From Bradyrhizobiaceae bacterium (GTDB taxonomy: Bacteria; Pseudomonadota; Alphaproteobacteria; Rhizobiales; Xanthobacteraceae): a stretch of 47,590 bases of DNA. The stretch covers positions 1-47,590 of the forward strand of contig CANKHJ010000011.1 of NCBI GenBank assembly GCA_947481635.1, in the 5' to 3' direction. This document shows positions 44,353 through 47,590 of this stretch, piece after piece. The notes beneath the pieces were generated by a model, which did not search any database, had not been told where the DNA came from, and was given only the letters and a program-made list of their open reading frames with translations. A program made the position numbers and the translations under genes. Each line of letters starts with the position of its first letter. Position 1 is the stretch's first letter.

Positions 44353-44807
44353 GCACCGATGTCAAAGCGAACGACAAGATCATCCTCCACGGCCGCAAGG
44401 TGGTCGGCGGCGTCGCCGAGGGCGAGGCGCTGGTCACCACCGACACCATCTCCGGCTGGGGCGGCATCAACGAGCGCGAAGGCACGGTGATCGAGCGCCG
44501 GCATCAGCTGCGCGGCCAGAGCTTTGCCGGCAAGGTGCTGGTGTTCCCAGGCGCCAAGGGATCGTCCGGCTATTCGGCCTATTTCCACATGACCCGGCTG
44601 AACGGCGTGAACCCGAAGGCCATGATCTTCGTCAAGATGACCACCAAGGCCGCGCTCGGCGCCGTGGTCACGCGCGCGCCGGCGATCACTGAGCTCGACC
44701 AGGATCCGCTGACGGTGATCGAGACCGGCGACTGGGTGAAGGTCGACGCCGACAACGGCATCGTCGAGGTGACCAAGCGCGCGAAGACGGTCGAGGCGGC
44801 GGAGTAG
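44349..44807 (+). CDS. aconitase X, small (swivel) subunit
   Basis: 152 aa, the separate swivel-domain subunit of AcnX. The segment VFPGAKGSSGYSAYF contains the Ser-rich active-site loop of this domain, and GWGGINEREGTV precedes it. Its ATG overlaps the large-subunit stop (ATGA). Small and large subunits together give one complete dehydratase, as in type II AcnX enzymes. Length is typical. Confidence 0.9.
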   Translation: MSTDVKANDKIILHGRKVVGGVAEGEALVTTDTISGWGGINEREGTVIERRHQLRGQSFAGKVLVFPGAKGSSGYSAYFHMTRLNGVNPKAMIFVKMTTKAALGAVVTRAPAITELDQDPLTVIETGDWVKVDADNGIVEVTKRAKTVEAAE

Positions 44808-44837
44808 TTCTCTCCGCCACAGTGCCGGACTCTCACC

Positions 44838-44888
44838 GCCGTCATGCCCGGCCATGACAGCGACCGCGACAATCGCGGCGCATGACGG
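44838..44888. repeat. palindromic repeat, CATGCCCGG type
   Basis: GCCGTCATGCCCGGCCATGAC is followed by a CGACCGCGACAATCGCGGCG core and ends CGCATGACGG, giving inverted GTCATG ends. It sits in the 147-base gap between the small AcnX subunit and the ABC permease gene, and may separate the enzyme and transporter expression levels. Confidence 0.6.
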
Positions 44889-44954
44889 CCCAGGCGCCAT
44901 CTGCTAAAAAGGCGTAATAAAGAACCCCAGGGCGGCCCAGGCGAGAGTTCCACC

Positions 44955-46748
44955 ATGGCGGAAATGTCCCAACCGACGCATACGGCGACGTTTCAAGGTC
45001 GTTCGGGCGGGTATCACCGCGACTCCGCCGAGGTGCGCACGGTCTGGACCGACATCAGCGACCATCTGGCCGGCCGGCTCGGCCGCAATATCGGGCTGAC
45101 GCTGCTGATCCTGTTTCTCGGCTTCCTCACGCTCTATCCGACCCTGATGCTGCTCTATGGCAGCTTCCATTCGGCGCCGCCCGGTTCGGTGGGCGAGTTC
45201 AATCTCGACGGCTATCGCACCATGTTGAATGCGGAGAATTTCAAGATTCTCCTCAATTCGGTCGGCATCTCGATCGCGAAGACCATCCCCTCACTGACGC
45301 TGGCGATCCTGCTCGCCTGGATCGTTGCCCGCACCGACACGCCATTCGCCGGAACGCTGGAAGTGCTGGTCACCCTACCCTTCTTCATCCCGCCGATCCT
45401 GACCGCGTTGGCCTGGAGCATGCTCGGCAACAAGCAGGTCGGCCTGATCAACCAGGTGTGGCAATGGGCCACCGGCACCGACTACGCCATCGTCAACGTC
45501 TATTCCTATGGCGGCGTCGTCTGGCACATGATGCAATATTCGACTGTGTTCCTGTTCCTGTTCATCGTCGATGCCTTCCGCGCCATGGACCCGGCGTTGG
45601 AAGAATCCAGCCGGATGTCGGGCGCGACGCGCTGGTACACATTCCGGCGCATCACTTTGATTCTGATGACGCCGGTGCTGCTCGCATCCTTCATGCTCAG
45701 CCTGATCCGCGGCATCGAGGCCTTCGAGTCGCCGCTGTTCTTCGGCACGCCGGCCGGCATAACGGTGATCACCACCGAGATCTATAATTCGATCAACCAC
45801 CGCGCGACGCCGGATTATCAATACGCCACCGCGCTCTCGATCGGCATCGTGGTGCTGATGTTCCTGCTGGTGCTGGTGCAGTGGAAAATCCTCGCCGGCA
45901 AGAGCTACGCGACAGTCACCGGCAAGGGCTATCGCGTCAACGTGACCAAGCTCGGTCCGTGGAAGTGGGTGACCTTCGCCTTCTGCATCCTGTTCTTCCT
46001 CGTTACCGTGGTGCTGCCGGTCGGCCAATTATTCATCGGCTCGTTCTTCAAGTTCTTCGGCTTCTATCAATGGGACATGCTGACGCTGTCGAACTACACC
46101 GCGGTCTGGCAGAACAACGAATTCTGGCGCGCGCTGCGCAACACCATGCTGCTCGGCCTGTTCGGCGCCACGGCGACGATGGTGCTCGGCGGAGTCGTCG
46201 CCTATGTCGGCGTGCGCACCCAGTTCAAGAGCCGCCGGGTGATCGACGCACTCGCCTGGCTGCCCTGGATGATGCCCGGCATGGTGCTCGGCGTCGGCTT
46301 CCTGTGGGCATTCGCGATGCTGCCCGGCCCGATCCCGATCTACGGCACGATCTGGGCGCTGCTGCTCGCCTATATGGCGCTCGGCACGCCGATCGCGGTG
46401 CGCGTGATGTCGGCCTCCTATGCGCAGCTCTCGTTCGACCTGGAGGAATGCTCGCGCGTCCACGGCGCAAGCTGGTGGCAGACGCTGTGGCGCATCCTGA
46501 TCGCGCTGGCCTGGCCGGCCTTCGCGGTCGGCTGGGTACTGACCTTCTTCGGCATCATGCGCGAGCTGTCGGCCTCGATCCTGCTCTATTCGGTCGGCTC
46601 CGAGGTGCTGTCGGTCGTGCTGCTGAAGCTCTGGACCAACGGCAAGGCCGAGGAAGTTTGCGTCATCGGCCTGTTCATGATGTTGCTGGTGATCCTGTTC
46701 CGCTATGTCCATCTGCAGCTCATCAAGCGCCGCATCAGTACATTGTGA
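44955..46748 (+). CDS. fused double-domain ABC transporter permease (iron/polyamine type)
   Basis: 597 aa with about twelve hydrophobic segments in two halves. Each half has a BPD_transp_1 EAA loop: EESSRMSGATRWYTFRRI and EECSRVHGASWWQTLWRI. This two-in-one layout is typical of Fe(III) FbpB/ThiP and some putrescine/opine-type importers. The substrate-binding protein is not seen upstream and may be past the right edge. It follows the aconitase-X genes in the same direction and is followed by its ATPase. Confidence 0.93.
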   Translation: MAEMSQPTHTATFQGRSGGYHRDSAEVRTVWTDISDHLAGRLGRNIGLTLLILFLGFLTLYPTLMLLYGSFHSAPPGSVGEFNLDGYRTMLNAENFKILLNSVGISIAKTIPSLTLAILLAWIVARTDTPFAGTLEVLVTLPFFIPPILTALAWSMLGNKQVGLINQVWQWATGTDYAIVNVYSYGGVVWHMMQYSTVFLFLFIVDAFRAMDPALEESSRMSGATRWYTFRRITLILMTPVLLASFMLSLIRGIEAFESPLFFGTPAGITVITTEIYNSINHRATPDYQYATALSIGIVVLMFLLVLVQWKILAGKSYATVTGKGYRVNVTKLGPWKWVTFAFCILFFLVTVVLPVGQLFIGSFFKFFGFYQWDMLTLSNYTAVWQNNEFWRALRNTMLLGLFGATATMVLGGVVAYVGVRTQFKSRRVIDALAWLPWMMPGMVLGVGFLWAFAMLPGPIPIYGTIWALLLAYMALGTPIAVRVMSASYAQLSFDLEECSRVHGASWWQTLWRILIALAWPAFAVGWVLTFFGIMRELSASILLYSVGSEVLSVVLLKLWTNGKAEEVCVIGLFMMLLVILFRYVHLQLIKRRISTL

Positions 46749-46781
46749 AGACCCATCGTCGTTAACGAGTGAGGAAAGCCT

Positions 46782-47590
46782 ATGCCGGCCGTATCGCTGG
46801 AACATATCAGTTGCAAATTCGGCGACGTGCTGGCCGTCGATGACGTCAGCCTGGACATCGAGAAGGGCGAATTCGTCACCCTGCTCGGCCCGTCCGGCTG
46901 CGGCAAGACCACCACGTTGCGCATGGTCGCGGGCCTGGAGCAGAACAGCGCCGGCCGCATCCTGATCGCCGATCGCGTGGTCAGCGACGCCGAGAAGAAC
47001 TTCTTCCTGCCGCCCGACCGGCGCCGGCTCGGAATGGTGTTCCAATCCTACGCGATCTGGCCGCACATGACGGTGTTCGACAACGTCGCCTATCCGCTGC
47101 GCGTGCGGCGCCGGCCGAAGGACGAGATCAAGGAGCGCGTCACCAACGCACTGCGCCTGGTCGAGATGTCACGCTATGCCGAGCGGCCTGCGCCGGCCCT
47201 GTCGGGCGGCCAGCAGCAACGCGTCGCGATTGCGCGCGCGCTGGTGTTCGAACCGGAGGTGCTGCTGCTCGACGAGCCGCTCTCCAATCTCGACGCCAAG
47301 CTGCGCCTACAGATGGGCGACGAATTCCGCGCGCTGCAGAAGCGCCTCGGCATCACCAGCCTCTATGTGACCCACGACCAGGAGGAAGCGATGGCGCTGT
47401 CCGACCGGATCGTGGTGATGCATGCCGGCAAGATCCTGCAGATCGGCGCGCCGGAGGAAATCTATCAGCGGCCCGCGACGCGCGAGGTCGCGGCGTTCTT
47501 CGGTTCACCGAACCTGCTTGAAGCCAAGGTGAAAGATTCACGCGCCGAAGCGGATGGCAGCTTCACCGTCGGCGTCGAGGGCGCTGGATG
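46782..47590 (+). CDS. ABC transporter ATP-binding protein (PotA/FbpC type), cut by the window edge
   Basis: 269 codons are visible and the gene continues past the right end. It begins MPAVSLEHISCKFGDVLAVD after a TGAGGAA site. Walker A GPSGCGKTT, Q-loop FQSYAIWPHMTV, signature LSGGQQQR, Walker B LLLDEPLSNLD and the switch His in YVTHDQEEAMAL are intact. After about residue 245 the TOBE-like regulatory domain starts. It should energise the double permease just upstream, 33 bases away. Confidence 0.95.
   Translation, partial: MPAVSLEHISCKFGDVLAVDDVSLDIEKGEFVTLLGPSGCGKTTTLRMVAGLEQNSAGRILIADRVVSDAEKNFFLPPDRRRLGMVFQSYAIWPHMTVFDNVAYPLRVRRRPKDEIKERVTNALRLVEMSRYAERPAPALSGGQQQRVAIARALVFEPEVLLLDEPLSNLDAKLRLQMGDEFRALQKRLGITSLYVTHDQEEAMALSDRIVVMHAGKILQIGAPEEIYQRPATREVAAFFGSPNLLEAKVKDSRAEADGSFTVGVEGAG

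Overview
The window is GC-rich chromosomal DNA of an alphaproteobacterium, most likely Hyphomicrobiales of the Bradyrhizobium / Rhodopseudomonas / Xanthobacteraceae type. This is inferred from the codon and base composition, the urtABCDE-ureDABCEFG layout, the AWK-type siroheme synthase, the abundance of ABC importers, and short CATTCCGGGG / CATGCCCGGG palindromic repeats between genes. No rRNA, tRNA, CRISPR array, transposase or phage gene was seen.

Layout. (1) 0.2-6.5 kb: an aromatic-acid catabolic patch. It holds an SDR dehydrogenase, a LigB-type extradiol dioxygenase, two class II aldolase-fold proteins, a LigJ-like 4-oxalomesaconate hydratase, a phthalate-dioxygenase-type reductase and an RraA/LigK-like aldolase. 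Together these fit ring opening of a gallate-like compound down to pyruvate and oxaloacetate. The terminal oxygenase served by the reductase is not in the window. (2) 6.5-18 kb, minus strand: a nitrogen-scavenging unit, urtABCDE (urea importer) followed by ureD-ureA-ureB-[MESH1-like HD hydrolase]-ureC-ureE-ureF-ureG. A full-consensus sigma-54 promoter lies upstream of urtA. (3) 18.3-23.4 kb, plus strand: assimilatory sulfite reduction (cysJ, cysI, cysG). (4) 23.5-28.5 kb: a TetR regulator, an RND adaptor and an RND pump, with a palindromic operator at the start of the unit. (5) 28.6-33.5 kb: a stand-alone MetE-core protein, a small unknown protein, and a two-gene signalling unit (REC-HPt without a kinase; REC-PAS-GGDEF-EAL).

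(6) 33.7-39.6 kb, minus strand: a branched-chain-type (HAAT) ABC importer, ordered binding protein-H-M-G-F and ending in a second MetE-core gene. Between the binding protein and livH lies the broken 3' end of a second binding-protein gene, flanked by two strong hairpins. (7) 40-47.6 kb, plus strand: a GMC oxidoreductase, then an FAD oxidoreductase translationally coupled to the large and small subunits of a split aconitase X. These are followed by a fused double permease and the ATPase (cut by the right edge) of an iron/polyamine-type ABC importer.

The best candidates for undescribed biology are the FAD oxidoreductase / aconitase X / ABC importer unit, the MetE-core gene built into a HAAT importer operon, and the alarmone-hydrolase-like gene inside the urease operon. 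All function calls come from reading motifs by eye. No database search was run.
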